Shown here piece after piece: positions 9,658 through 21,246 of a stretch of 64,000 nucleotides of DNA (within the stretch, counting starts at the first letter, position 1; every line of letters begins with the position of its first letter). A program made the translations under genes and the position numbers. The stretch is from Laccaria trichodermophora. Taxonomy: Eukaryota > Basidiomycota > Agaricomycetes > Agaricales > Hydnangiaceae. The DNA lies in NCBI GenBank assembly GCA_018417955.1, contig JACTVC010000001.1, positions 5,089,071-5,153,070 on the forward strand. The letters are read 5' to 3'. The notes below the pieces were generated by a model, which had not been told where the DNA came from, did not search any database, and worked only from the letters and a program-made list of their open reading frames with translations.

Positions 9658-11526
9658 ATGAGTCGAAACTTTATGCCAACTGTCAAGCCAAAACAGCCAT
9701 GCACAGCGACCAACCAAATAGATTCACCATATGCATCCAATCTCCACACCAATTATACCCCTACGGAATTAGAAATTCTCCAAATCAAAGAGTTCTTGAC
9801 CGATCCGCTCAAACGTTTATCTAGCCTTGACGCTGAGATCGAAAGGTTGCACTCAATTCTTGACGAGCTACGTCACGAGCGTTCTGCTCTGAGTGATGAG
9901 ATCGAGGCTCATCGAGCGCTGATCTCTCCTATTCGCCGAATCCCGCTCGACGTGCTCGGGGAGATATTCATTCATTGTCTCCCTGAAGGTCGCAATGCCG
10001 TCATGAGCTCTCGGGAAGCTCCGATTCTGCTGGGTCGCATCTGTAGCGCGTGGAGGTCTATCGCACTATCAACCCCGCGGCTTTGGGCGAGCCTTCACAT
10101 ATCGACACCTATGGAGATCTCTGAAACTAGGAAAGTCCTTGCTCCGCCAGATCCCGCATTTGTTGCAAAGATGGAGAGGCGCTGCGAGGGGGCACGGGAA
10201 TGGATCAGCCGTTCAGGAGAGAGCTCCATCTCCATCTCCGTCTGCATTCCAACGCACGTTTTTTCTTACAATTTGCACCCAGGCTCGAGCATGAAGACTT
10301 TTGAAGTTGCAGTAGCGCAGATACTCGCTTCCAGTCACAGATGGAAAAAAGTCGATTTTAGAGCAACGAAAGCCTCATTTACTCGTCTCCAACAGCTCGC
10401 AGAGGATGATGTACCACTGCTAGAATCTCTGGTCATCGCCAGCGGGACTCTGCGAACGGCAAGCGCATGGGATCCGCTCGCATCAAATTTTGGTGGGCGC
10501 TGGGCAGAATTCTCAGGTCTTCTGTCAGCTAGGAAGTTGCGGAAGCTTTCCTTATCATATCTCAAGGGGGACCTCCTCTCATTTTCAGTTCGTTGGTCCC
10601 AGTTAACCCACCTCAATTTGGACCTCGACATCCCAGCCCAATTCGCCGGGACTTCGAGCGGTCTCAGATATAGCGATATTATCAAAGTGTTGAGGAGATG
10701 CCCACTACTCGTGAGCTGTGGCTTGAGTCTGGGAAGCACAGCATTTGACGTCGTCCCACAACCCGACCTGCCCCTAGCTGAATACACCCTGACACTTCCC
10801 CTTCTCGAGAACCTTCTTCTCAACCTCAGCGGCAGATCGGACGAGTGTCATTTGAAGCATCTCGATCTTCCTAGACTCTGTCATCTTCAGATTAAATTTC
10901 AGGGAATTTTCTCCAGAAGTCCTGCGAGTCAGCCCTCGTGGTTTCCCTTCCTTACGCGTAATGGTGCCTCTGTGAAGCAATTGTTTATAGATATCCTTTC
11001 AATGACTCGGGATGAACTTATTGGTTCCCTCGAATCGGTGCCACTCCTCACCCACCTCCATGTCAGCAGCTCCTCCAAATCTTGTTCTGTTGTCGATCCC
11101 GAAGTCATTGATCGCCTCACTCCTTCCGCCGAAAATCCCGATTATCTGTGCCCTATGCTTGAAGAACTTCAATGTAATGGGACCCATTGCGCAAATTTTT
11201 CCGAATCCCAATTGTTGTCTTTGGTTCAAAGGCGGAGTGATTCTGAAAAGGGTGGAGTGCTGAAACGAGTAGACGTCACTTTCCAGGATCGCCGTGAACC
11301 AAAGAACTTCGATGAATTGCTTGATTCGCTTATTGGGATCGGGATGAAAGTTTCACAGCGGAATGTGGCTGGCGCCGTCATTCAGCCTGTATCAGACAAC
11401 ACCAAGCTATCTACTGTTGTAAATATCAAATACGCAGAGTGGCCGTTACAAGATTTTTTCTCTCCTTGGGATGGTCAAAATCCCATGATGAGGAGTCCAG
11501 GCTCGAGGCATTTCGATTTTACATAA
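9658..11526 (+). CDS. coiled-coil F-box protein, 622 aa
   Basis: This is an intronless frame of 622 codons. Residues about 38-82 form a coiled coil (LSSLDAEIERLHSILDELRHE). An F-box follows directly at about residues 88-145: PIRRIPLDVLGEIFIHCLP, then LLGRICSAWRSIALSTPRLWASL. The rest carries leucine-patterned segments (LRKLSLSYLKGDLL, LTHLNLDLDIP, LPLLENLLLNLSG) compatible with degenerate leucine-rich repeats for substrate binding. Coiled coil, F-box and LRR-like tail is the standard architecture of the very large mushroom F-box family. The product would bind Skp1 in an SCF ubiquitin ligase; the substrate is unknown. The start Met is preceded by an A-rich leader. The frame is complete and looks functional. 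Confidence 0.9.
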   Translation: MSRNFMPTVKPKQPCTATNQIDSPYASNLHTNYTPTELEILQIKEFLTDPLKRLSSLDAEIERLHSILDELRHERSALSDEIEAHRALISPIRRIPLDVLGEIFIHCLPEGRNAVMSSREAPILLGRICSAWRSIALSTPRLWASLHISTPMEISETRKVLAPPDPAFVAKMERRCEGAREWISRSGESSISISVCIPTHVFSYNLHPGSSMKTFEVAVAQILASSHRWKKVDFRATKASFTRLQQLAEDDVPLLESLVIASGTLRTASAWDPLASNFGGRWAEFSGLLSARKLRKLSLSYLKGDLLSFSVRWSQLTHLNLDLDIPAQFAGTSSGLRYSDIIKVLRRCPLLVSCGLSLGSTAFDVVPQPDLPLAEYTLTLPLLENLLLNLSGRSDECHLKHLDLPRLCHLQIKFQGIFSRSPASQPSWFPFLTRNGASVKQLFIDILSMTRDELIGSLESVPLLTHLHVSSSSKSCSVVDPEVIDRLTPSAENPDYLCPMLEELQCNGTHCANFSESQLLSLVQRRSDSEKGGVLKRVDVTFQDRREPKNFDELLDSLIGIGMKVSQRNVAGAVIQPVSDNTKLSTVVNIKYAEWPLQDFFSPWDGQNPMMRSPGSRHFDFT

Positions 11527-12629
11527 CTAGTATTAGTTTTATCTACAGAAGATGGTGAACCAAGTGGTCAAAAAAAAATTAATTGACGAAGATTCTGTTG
11601 CTGCAAAATAGGTATGAAGAAAAAAGAAATTGGCCTGAATGGATATACATAACTCAAGTAGTCTTCGTCTGATTGCTTTGATCAGTGCCAGCGCTCCAGC
11701 GGAGGAACTCGAAAACTAGGGGTGAAATCGCGTCCAACAATAATCAATACCCCACGATCCCTTTTCGGCCTCTGTGCCGAATTTTACTCTGTTGGCGCGA
11801 AGCAAGCCTATAGCGGTTGACGTAGTATCGCGGAACGATACCAGACCTATCGACACCGCCTTTCAAGGACTTGCTTTTGTAGTGGCAGTAATGAGTCGTC
11901 CATGTCGAGAAATATAAAAGGCTAAGTCGGCTTCGCAGAAAAAGTCCTGCCCTGCGGTACGTCTCCAATTCTGTCAAACAACACGAAACACGGAAACAAA
12001 AAATCACATACAAAAACCGTCCCTTCCTCTCGGCGTTGTACCTTGGATAGTATAGTAACGGTGCCTGTTGAAAGTTACCTTCAAGTTCAACTGAAGGTGG
12101 AAGCATCACCAGCGGGAAAGACGTCGACAGCGCAAAAGCCACACCTTCACCTAGCACGTCAGCCCTGATCAATGACCATCATAATCAGGACGTGTTCATT
12201 CCTTCCGAAGACGAAGCAAACGTACCAAGGCACAATCTATACCAGTAGTCCGGAGCTAGCTGTCGGTATTACCTACCCGCTATGTTGCAGACCTTACGCA
12301 GGGACACCAGAGGATACCAGCCGCTCTGAAGTTCACAACCTCCGAGCCCAATCAGAGATCAACCAAAGATCCTATTAGCAAGAAACATCACACGCAACTC
12401 ATGAGATGGGTACAGGTCCGATGCCACAAACATGTCACCGTCAAGAGCGCACATCATAAAACTCACCCAAGCATCTGCCAAAGTGTTCAGACGCACTTGG
12501 TCACTGAACATTCGAACAACAGCCCTGCTCACCCGACTTCAATCCATCAAGATTCAAAACATGTCCAAGATAGGAAGGCCAGGCATCCTAGCGAATCAGC
12601 ATTTTGTTTCATGGATAGAGTAAGGAACA
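11527..12629. other. intergenic between convergent genes, no gene seen
   Basis: 3' ends of the F-box gene and NDC1 face each other here. A 142-codon minus-strand frame (11744-12172) has erratic composition and no domain, and I do not support it. Confidence 0.5.
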
Positions 12630-14943
12630 TCAACTACAATAATCAAGGAAGCCCTGCAACTTCCGCCCCGTTCTCGGGGAAAACTTGAACGCCAGCAGTT
12701 TCTTCCCAAACGTCCTCACAATCCTCGCTACCCCATCTTTCAGACCTACAACATCATCATCAGTCCTCGTTCTAAGTAGTAGCAATGGGTCAACATACCA
12801 TCACCCACATAGCTCAGCACTTCCCCAGCCCTCCCCACTTCCTCTCGGATCTGCTCTTTCTCGTAAATCTCCTTTTGCGAAAGTAGCTCTTCCGGATTTG
12901 GAGGAACGTACAACTTGTTCAGCTCGACTTGGTATTCCTCAATGGCAGAGAGGAAAGACAGCATCGTCTCGAGAATCTTGGGTATATCGCGTTGCACAAC
13001 ACCGTATCGGTCCTCCGCCAAAGACGCGCACGTAAAGTGAGAAAGAACTGCATATCGCCAACGATCAACGACCATCTTCATCTTGAATAGTAACAGGAAA
13101 GACTTACCCTCAACCGCGACAACGTCCAGCTCTCTGAATGGTAAACACACATCAGCGACCTTGCTGATCCTCTCCGCCTTCAACCACACCCACCACTCCT
13201 GCCACAACTCCCTCAGACGGACAGGAACGTGCTTCTCAGATGTAGACCGGACAACCGTGTCAAGCTCCGCTTTCACCCGCGCCAGCAGCCCCGGCTTCAG
13301 ATTCGAATCTTGCTTCACCTCTTCTCCCGTCTTGGCGGCGGGTATCAACGGCAGTTTAGCCTCTAACGACCTAAAAATCTCGGGAACGTGCACTGCTTCC
13401 GCGCCTGCATCCACAGCCTTCGCTATGGGACCATCCGCTGCAAAAGCATCAAGGATGGTTGGGGAGGATTTCCCCCCAGACCGGAATATAGGTCCTCGAA
13501 TTACCTGAACGGGAGTTGCGGGCACCTTGTCGCTCAGTGGCGTTGTCTTGGCTGGAGGAGGTAAAGCCGCAGCTGGTGCAGGCTGCCCACGACGAAGAAA
13601 GTGCTGATAGTCGTTATCGAGGATGAGGAGGCATTCTTGGGAGATTTGGTGCCATAGATTGGGACCGTTCCCGTGATCTCCGAACATTGCTGTCCTCCGC
13701 GCACTGGCCGTTGTTGTTTCCTCCGTTGCAGCTGCTTTGAGCTCGGAGAGAGCGAAGAATTTGAAAGTGACGTCAGAGGAGGAGACGCCCGATACGAGTG
13801 TCGTGTTTGGGTCTGTCGTGAGGTGGGTGACAGTGACTGGAACAGAGACCATTGTCTCGAATAGCGATTCCGAGGCTTCCCAGATGAAGGCGGTTGTGAA
13901 CCCCAAGAACCATGCACGAAGGATCAGGGAGAAGTGCCGTAGAGGCAAGAACAGCGTCCATGATCCTCTGAGGAAATGAGCAGTGAAAGGGCGGAGGAAA
14001 ATGGGCAGGATCGGGATTTGGTATAGGACGGGCAAGAGGACACGGGCGATTGCGAAGAGGAAGGCAGCAAGTGGCAAGGAGATGGTGATGGTAAAGATGG
14101 AGATTAAGATGGCGACGAGGAAGTGGTAGACGCCAAACGAGCGGATATCGACGTTCTACAACGAATTGAGTGAGACGTAGAAAGGATTGAAGAGGACTTA
14201 CTGCGAGCTGCCACCTGTACACAAACCTGTCATACATGATGTTGCGGAAAAGAAAAAGCAGCGCCGTTGCCACTTGCGTAAACAGCAAGAAAACAAGGCG
14301 GCCATTTAGGTAGTGTGGATGTTTTCTGTAAAACCGTTAGAGCTGAGGTGTCAAAGGCAGAAAACACACACTTTGATCTGACGAACAAAGAAAGCTTTGG
14401 GTCTTTCTGTTCCACAACATAGGCCGCCGTCGCATGAATCAACGCCACGGATAGCGAGGACAACACGTATACAGCAAAAGCTGCTTTTGTGCTGGTTTTT
14501 GCAAGAGAAACCTTGATCGAGCTGAGAGGCGATGTAGCCGGCGTCCGCGTGGCTGAAACACGGTAAGCATTGAAACAAGCAAGAGAGCCACTCCACTCAC
14601 CTGTGAAGAACACTTTTCGCAAAACGACGACAGGTAGCGCCGTGCTCACCCAAGTTATCAAGCTGGTCACCAGCGTCAAAGGCAAGAACGGAGTAATGAT
14701 GACTCTGCTCAGGCCAACGCCGCCTGACCTCCATATCGTCCAAGAGCTCACTATGAGCCACGATAGCAATGCCGAAAACAAGAATATGTGGGAGAGGCGA
14801 TGACGAAGAACGGATTTTACAAGTGGATCATAGCTCTGGCTTGCGGGAGGAATCAAAGGAAACGACTTGGAGCCTATTTTTGAGGCTATGGCTCTCACTG
14901 GGGTTGATGTTCGCAGCTTTGAACTGGTCGCTGGCGAGGACAT
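12630..14943 (-). CDS. NDC1: nucleoporin NDC1, 686 aa
   Basis: Six exons join in frame: 14943-14601, 14552-14372, 14325-14202, 14155-13108, 13047-12799 and 12745-12630. The introns are 46-60 nt with GT/AG ends. NDC1 is an integral membrane nucleoporin that anchors the nuclear pore complex and, in fungi, the spindle pole body in the nuclear envelope. The N-terminal half has about six hydrophobic spans (HIFLFSALLSWLIVSSW, ITPFLPLTLVTSLITWV, TALLFLFRNIMYDRFVY and others). The C-terminal half is soluble, with a Pro-rich linker and the helical block LAEDRYGVVQRDIPKILETM followed by VARIVRTFGKKLLAF, typical of fungal Ndc1/Nup proteins. I chose the start at MSSPATSS (14943), after an upstream Met in the same frame that adds only a low-complexity leader. 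The length is close to yeast Ndc1 (655). Confidence 0.9.
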
Positions 14944-15402
14944 CGTGGTCAAGGTCGAGCTCGCTGTGTTACAACTGCGTGACAAAGTCGCGTCCGTCAC
15001 GGACGTCACACACGTCCCTTTGTCCACTGGACAATGGCAGACTCCAATGTCCCCTGCTTGTCAGGTCTTTCCTTGCTCTGTGCTCCTTTTGGTACGTTGT
15101 AAACGACAAATCCCATTTTATTCCAGCTGACTTAGGATGGCTCACTTTTCATTGGCATTTTGATAGTGGAGGGAGTATTTGGCATCCAATCGTACTGCCA
15201 GTCAGCGTCATCGGGGGAGGCTACTGCGGTCTTGACCTAATTTCGCCGGAAGAAACCATCGCTTACGGAGAACTTGAAGCCCCTTGATTTAGTCGGGTTA
15301 GGCTTTCTTACACGATCTCCGAAGTTATTACTGACAGAAGTAGGATAGAGATATTTTTATTACAGAGACGAAGTTCAGACGAACTACTGCAATGCCAAGT
15401 TG
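14944..15402. other. NDC1 upstream region
   Basis: It lies between the NDC1 start and the 3' end of the CHAT locus. It must hold the NDC1 promoter. No further gene or clear motif was seen. Confidence 0.5.
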
Positions 15403-16699
15403 TCAAGGACTTGTCAAATTGGCCAGTACTGTCGCCTCGCCATCGGCCATCAAAAATTTGACCGCGTTGATAAGCATACTCAGCCCATTGCCTTCTACCC
15501 CCCTCCCCAACTCGAATTTGAAGCTTTCTTCGAGCATGGAAAGTCCCATGAGCAGTTGCGGGGATACCCCAGGCAACGCGGGAAGATGTTGTAGGAGAAG
15601 TCGAATGTGGACTTGCGCGCCAGCCCAATTTCCCTGTTCCAACGCTTCGCGGAGTAACATGTATTCTGCTCGAACTACGCGCCCTGCATCAGCGCGATCA
15701 AGGCCCGTCTCTAGCTCTTCTGTCAGTTGGTCGACGGAAGAGTAGTCATGGTCTTCCAGCAAATAACCAACATCATACGACGTTTCTTTGGAAACGTCCA
15801 GAACACGGCTCATCGCTGGTGTTGACAGGCCGAATGCTTGTTCCATAAACGCTCGGGCGTATGGACGAATCTCACCCTCCAGTGTGGAGCTATCTTCTTC
15901 TTTGATGGCTTTCACCATATGGGTCCATGCTGATTGACGAAGCTGAGCCAGTGCAGGAAGGTATTTCGTGGATACCTCTTTGATAATATCTCCAACTTGG
16001 ACTGAGTCCGACAGTCCCAGGTTCGCTACACCCTCTATCCAACTCTGCCCAAGCGCGTTACTTCCATCCTGTTGGCCACCAACGCTCTGAGCCATTCCGA
16101 GCGTAACAATCTCCAGTTCGGACTGCTTCTCCCAGTAGGCCTGCGCATCGTCGAAGTTACGCTGGAAAAGGCATATGAAAGCTTTGAGACGGAACGCAAT
16201 CTATTTCGAGTGGATTTCTGCCGGAATTGACAGCGATGTGTGCTCCCGCTCGGAGGCTTTGATTAGCTCGATGGAAAAGTCAACATGACGGGAGGCTTCC
16301 TCAAGGGCAACCTGAAATTCTGCCAAGTACATGATCGCCAGGTGATTCGATATCTGCAAAGCAAACGGGAGATCTTTCGTAGCCAAAGACTGCTTGGGCC
16401 CTCCAAATGTGGCGACATATTGCTTGATTGTTGGCTCAAGATACGACAGGAGATATTGATGGTCAGGGACAGAGTCTCTGAACGCGAATCGGCTGGTGCT
16501 GAAGAAGTAGACAAGGCTATCTCGGGGCCAATCTTCCGCTTTAAGCGATGCACCCTCATTTGCGCAATCCTGCATAACACCCACAATATTAACAAGAGAC
16601 CGTTTTTAAATCCTGCAGATCAACGCAAAATCATACTTCCCAGTGAAGTTGAGCATCAATAATTTGTTCTGTGTTTGGTCGACCATGATCCGATATGCC

Positions 16700-17547
16700 A
16701 GGACCCTGGTATATGCTATAGAATGTCCGATCCTTATGTGGACGGAAATGGGACCTAAAATCGTCTCACCTTCGATCCTTATGCGTACGGAAAGCCCGAA
16801 TTTTGGCCGGAGGTTTGATCCATTTTGCGTCTGTAAATGGCCAGTCGGTACGGAGGTCCGATCCAATTTTCGTACGTTTGTAGCTGTCGGCTTGAGTTGG
16901 GTTTGAGCTCAAAAAATTTCACAACCCCTCCCACATCTTCTATTTTCCCCAAGCCCTCTGAGCGACGCACCGCATCATCGTTCTCAACAATGATAATCCA
17001 TTTGGGAATAGCGCGACTCAGCATCAGCCATTAATTACCACAGCACTCCTTTCATCTCATTGCAATCTATTGCAATCAACGATGTCGGGATTTTGGAATA
17101 TATTGGAAGGTCAGTTGCTCAACTCATTTTGTTTGCTAAATGGATTTTTGAAGCTCATGCCTTCAGCAGGCAGTTTATTGTCATCATTCATCCTGGCCCG
17201 GAACACAAACTTTCAGAGGACTTTGTAACTTGGATCTTGACAATTCCGTGGCTCATGCAGCCTGCACTGCAATATGGAAACATTGCGAAGTTAGAAGGGA
17301 TACTCTGACCTGATTATGACCTTTTATTTCTGTTTTATGCGGACATTTTGACCTAAATTCCATCTCTCATCCTCTATGTGCACGGATCTCGAGCATTTAC
17401 ATGTCCGATAGGTATTGCGGACGGAAATGGTCCAAAATGATAAGTAGGATCCGAATTGCGGACGGAAACGCCGAAAAATCGTCCGTACGTAAGTGCCAAA
17501 ATTTGGCCGTTTTGGATCGGACATTTGACAGCATATACCAGGGTCCT
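16700..17547. mobile_element. 848-bp non-autonomous TIR element with 8-bp target duplication
   Basis: Ends are inverted copies beginning AGGACCCTGGTATATGCT; similarity extends to the shared AATGTCCGATCC, about 40 bp with a few mismatches. Flanks are perfect 8-bp direct repeats, GATATGCC, at 16692-16699 and 17548-17555. Removing the element and one duplicate restores the CHAT gene reading frame exactly (LLKAY joined to RIMVDQ). Subterminal motifs recur near both ends (GGACGGAAA at about 16742, 17419 and 17460; GTACGGA and GTCCGTACG forms), as expected for transposase-binding sites. No transposase is encoded. The 8-bp duplication points to hAT-like, or possibly P-like, mobilisation. Confidence 0.9.
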
Positions 17548-20135
17548 GATATGCCTTCAAAAGTTGGTCGTCCTTTAACCGAGTCTCGAAGGGAATGTAG
17601 GATCGGAGCATTGATCGGAGAAATATGGTCATCAGAGGGTGGACTTCTGTTATGCATTCCGTGTCGACGTTCATCACCCACCCGCCGACGTCTTTGAAGA
17701 TATTGAAGGTACTCCCGAAATCCTTCCCGATTACTTTGGGCATTCCCGGGTCTAACTCATGCCACGCCGCAAGGATTCCAATAATTGCAGGTCCCTCGAG
17801 CCAAAAAAGGGCCAACGAGCGGAGAACGTTTCGCATTTGGAAGGAGGCACAGTTGAACCGACGAAAAAGGTCATGCAGTAACCTATTGCTTCCCGACATT
17901 GAAGGCTTGTGTTTCCAGATAACATCAGTCCCAGGGATCATGTGAAGATGGGTATTCTGATAAAACTCGCCCAGGCTCATATTCCGAGCATTTGGAAGCA
18001 TTACTTCCAACACCAGGGGTAGTCGACCAAAGAGATTCACTATTTGGTGGAGGCTGTTTTTCTCGCCTACGTCCCAACGATTTGTATCAACCCCCGCTTG
18101 TTCTAGAATCCTCGTCCCCAAGATGACCGCCGATGGGAGGTCCAATGGTTTGAGATTGATGAAACGAGCAGTAACCTGCTGAAACCGCTCATTCCACCAA
18201 GCCTCGTCGCCTCGCCCGATTAATACCAAGAGTGGTTTCTTCTGCCCTTTCTCCGGCGTGAAGTTAATGAGGATCTCAACAAATTGGTAGAGCTCTTGTC
18301 GTGTTTCCTCAGCCAGTGACCCCAACCTGGCAAATTGAGGCAAGCTCGACAATGCCGCATCAAGGCTATCGAGAACAAAGATTGTCGAATGGTCATGACA
18401 GTTTTGAATCAACTGCGCAACCTCCGCCGGTATGTTACGCGGAGGCTTTGGTTTTTCTTTGTTCCACCACCCTAAAACAGTTTCCCCCATTTTCTGCGCG
18501 ATCCCGGTCTCAGGACCTTCGTTGCCGTTGATTCTGTCCACAAAACGCTGCCTGGTCACTGGGGTCGGTGATTGCGCGAAGTCAATGTAAAAGACTTTAT
18601 CAACAAAGCTGGTGGCTCTCCAGACGTCCACCATCTGTCGGAGCAATGCGGTCTTGCCCACCCCTGCCTGACCATACAGAATCAGGACTTGGGATTCAGT
18701 TAAATCTCTCTCGATCCTCAAAGCATCGCGATCCCTTCCTACTAGGTCAGGCCCATTGAATTCTGAATCGGGTTCTACTGCGCGTTCGGATAGAGGCGGA
18801 GGAATATTTTGGTGGACTTTCGGAGGTGTAAGCTCCAAATCAACATCGCTGAGATAGGCCACTGGTACGATCCAATCTTGTAAGGGGACCTCCAGTCCAA
18901 AACGAGCGTTGCGTATTGGGTTGTGCTGGAGGCGCTCCCGTGCATCTCGAACGGCTCGAGAGAAGGAAACTCCATGTTGCAGGAAGCTCCTGTAGAATTG
19001 TATGATGAAGAGTTTGGCCGCCCCGCTCATGAATTCGGTCTGCATGGCCAATACGTTCGTGATACCTTCCTCCAGCATGACTGTTGCCAAGTTTGCCTCT
19101 ACGTCATGGACGTGCGTGCTAGCTGACCTACATCCGTTGGAGACAACGAGACGGATGCCGTGTTGCTGGACAAGCTTGGCGATTTTTCGAGCAGGTACAA
19201 AATCCAATTTTTCGCCGTGGGTTTTTGACGCGAATAGTAAGCCAGCCACAACTCTGCAGTGAAACTTAAGAGAGCTTTTGGGGAGTGGTAGATTTTGAGG
19301 CTCACCTCGGATTTGCTTCTCTGGTCGTACTCCGAGTTGGTTGGCTCACGACAATACTGTGCATATCAAAATGAACGAGGTGAAAATATCCTTGGCCATG
19401 CCTTTCTGTAGACAGTTGCAAGTGCTTTCGGAAAGCAGCATATGTACCTGGGCGGACCACCTCTAGGGAAAACCGACAGCCTGAAGCCTGCTTCATCTCC
19501 CGGAAAAGCGTGGAAAGAGGTGCCAGTCCAAGGATGGGATCGACTTCTGGATTATCTGGGGCCAAGTTCCTTGCAACGACGAGTAGAACATTAAAGGACG
19601 GGGGTTTCGCGCTGGTTGCAAGAGGTCCCCATGGTACCAAGTTATCGCGGTTGGAAAGGCTGGCGGTGTCCTCGAGATGTTTTGAAATTCTGCATGATGT
19701 AAATTTTCGCCTGACAGCCCCAACCATTCCTAACCACAACCTCTCATCTTCCAAGAGTTCCCAATAAATTTGATGAATGGAAGGTCCGACTCCATCGCTG
19801 AGATTTTGAAATATTTCCACTGTGAGCGTCTCTGCTTCGCAGCCCGGCATCTCCGCCAGTTTTATCCTCGGGCCTACAGTCGCCAACCCAAGTTGCTCAA
19901 AGAGTGCGTCGCTGTACCTCTCGAGCAAGCGGATGCATTTGATTGCACGGTCTGCGTCGAAGGGCGAATGCGGATACCTCTCAAGGTACCAAACTATCTC
20001 ATCTCCTTCAGCATTGGTTATTGGGAGATTGAGTGGGACTCGAGCGCGTATGATCTCGCCGTTGAGGGCGATGTCTACGGTCCACGATGCAGCGCCGGTT
20101 TCTGTGGGTGAGATTACGAGCTTGTTCGACTTCAT
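17324..20135 (-). CDS. possible truncated CHAT-NB-ARC protein with element-derived tail, 919 aa
   Basis: Exons 20135-19306 and 19253-17324 still form an open frame of 920 codons including stop. It keeps the whole CHAT domain with both His and Cys, the linker, the P-loop and Walker-B-like strand, and most of the ATPase/winged-helix region. At the insertion point (base 17547) the frame crosses into the transposon and ends after about 74 foreign residues, so the sensor repeats are lost. In STAND proteins the C-terminal repeats hold the protein inactive, so a truncated form could be inert, a decoy or constitutively active. Whether it is transcribed is unknown. The start Met is followed by SNKLVISPTETG with no signal peptide; a cytosolic protein is expected. 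Confidence 0.5.
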
Positions 20136-21246
20136 GGTAGCTTTGAGGAGGTGTCAAAGCTCGAGGGAAGCTTTTTGAGCGCTGAGAACGGTGTATTATT
20201 AGAATAAGCAAGCGTTCAAATTCATCAGACACTTGATCATGACACTTCGCGTGGGATGCCTGTTGATGCAACACGCCCAGTATGGGTGTCAGGCACTGCT
20301 AATCTTATAACGGTAGTATCGTGACCGAGTTGCGTCAGAAAATTATTTGAAATGTTGGAATACAACTTACTAGGATGAAAAAACCTTGCATCGGAAGCAA
20401 ATTGGAAGGCCCAGCGAATGATTCGGGAAAGATTCGAAAAACCATTAATTCTTCTGACGCTCGCCTAGTAAGTTCGCCAGCCATTTGACCTCCGTCAGCA
20501 ATTTCGATGAGTTTGCCGCATTCCATCCATTGGCGGATATCTTCATTCGACAAATCTGGGGGGAGATCCGTGCTTCGCGACCAGAGTTGGCAAACTTATA
20601 AGAACAAGATGCAGAAATGCACCCGAGGGCTCTCGAACCGTCTGTAGACTTGGGCTAGCCGTTTTGGCATCTGAATACATGCCTCTCGTACAGATATATA
20701 AAGGCTTAGGAGGGCCCATTTTCTGGCTTTGATTTGGAAGAAAGGGGTTGCTGTCACGCGGCGACTTGAACTTGTTGAAGGCGCCAAGAGAATTGATGAG
20801 TAATTGGCTCACGTGACGTATAAATTTTCTCACTCGCGTCGACTTCGAAGTGAACACTAAAAAGTCCTGGCCGTAAGAGATCTTTCCGACTCATTTACAC
20901 TAAGGTGGATTTTTACCCATTTCAAACTTCAAGTTTACTTCGAACCAGGTTCTAGGCCTAGTCACCAGGCATGTTCCTTCGGAAACAAGGCACGCTTGAA
21001 CCGGCTAACTAACATTGTAACAATCTTCGGAGAATTCGGCGGGGTGGACCGTGCATCCAAGAACAGATTGAATTTCCCGGGTGACCAGGATTTTTGACTG
21101 ATCACCGTATTAACATCTCAATGCCATCTTCCACTATTTATAACTGGACAATTGATCGAGCAACATGACTGTCAGCCTCCCAAATACGCTCTTAACTGGC
21201 GACATTTTCTAAGGATCTCATTCTATTTTCCTTTCTTCTGATTCCT
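20136..21246. other. intergenic; promoters of two divergent genes
   Basis: This divides the CHAT locus (minus) from the 434-aa gene (plus). A minus-strand frame at 20335-20553 (SNEDIRQWMECGKLIEIADG) has protein-like composition but no partner exon I can join, so it may be a relic. Confidence 0.4.

Larger units (their letters stand above)
15403..20135 (-). pseudogene. CHAT-NB-ARC-helical-repeat STAND (NLR-like) gene, disrupted
   Basis: The original gene read 20135-19306, a 52-nt intron, then 19253 down to 15403. That gives about 1,275 codons if the inserted 848-bp element and one copy of its target duplication are ignored. The order is a CHAT protease domain (catalytic-type His259 in HFDMH and Cys318 in SNGCRS), an NB-ARC/STAND ATPase (P-loop GQAGVGKT, residues 471-478; hydrophobic IFVLDSLD near 568-578) with a winged-helix-like part, then C-terminal helical, TPR-like repeats (ALEQGNWAGAQVHIRLLLQ). 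CHAT is a caspase/separase-fold protease; fungal NB-ARC proteins with such effectors are immunity-like or cell-death receptors. Three lesions are visible: the element at 16700-17547, an in-frame TAA at 16608-16606 and an in-frame TAG at 16203-16201. The C-terminal repeats can no longer be made in one protein. Confidence 0.85.

Noticed and set aside
11744..12172. 142-codon minus-strand frame between the F-box gene and NDC1
   Set aside because: No domain, erratic composition, and it lies in the 3' flanks of two convergent genes.
16201..16608. RIP-type mutation as the cause of the two stops in the CHAT locus
   Set aside because: Both could be C-to-T changes, but they lie in different contexts and the surrounding sequence shows no excess of TpA or loss of CpA visible by eye. 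Two point mutations do not need a special process.
16605..16670. An intron that would remove the TAA at 16608-16606 in the CHAT gene
   Set aside because: The available GT donor (GTATGA) and AG acceptors give either a 24-nt intron or a frame that does not continue the repeat domain. The straight reading continues the domain on both sides of the stop, so a nonsense mutation is simpler.
16700..17547. The 848-bp insert acting as a spliced intron
   Set aside because: On the gene's strand it starts AGG and ends CCT with no GT/AG at the borders, and it has inverted ends with a target duplication, so it is a transposon.
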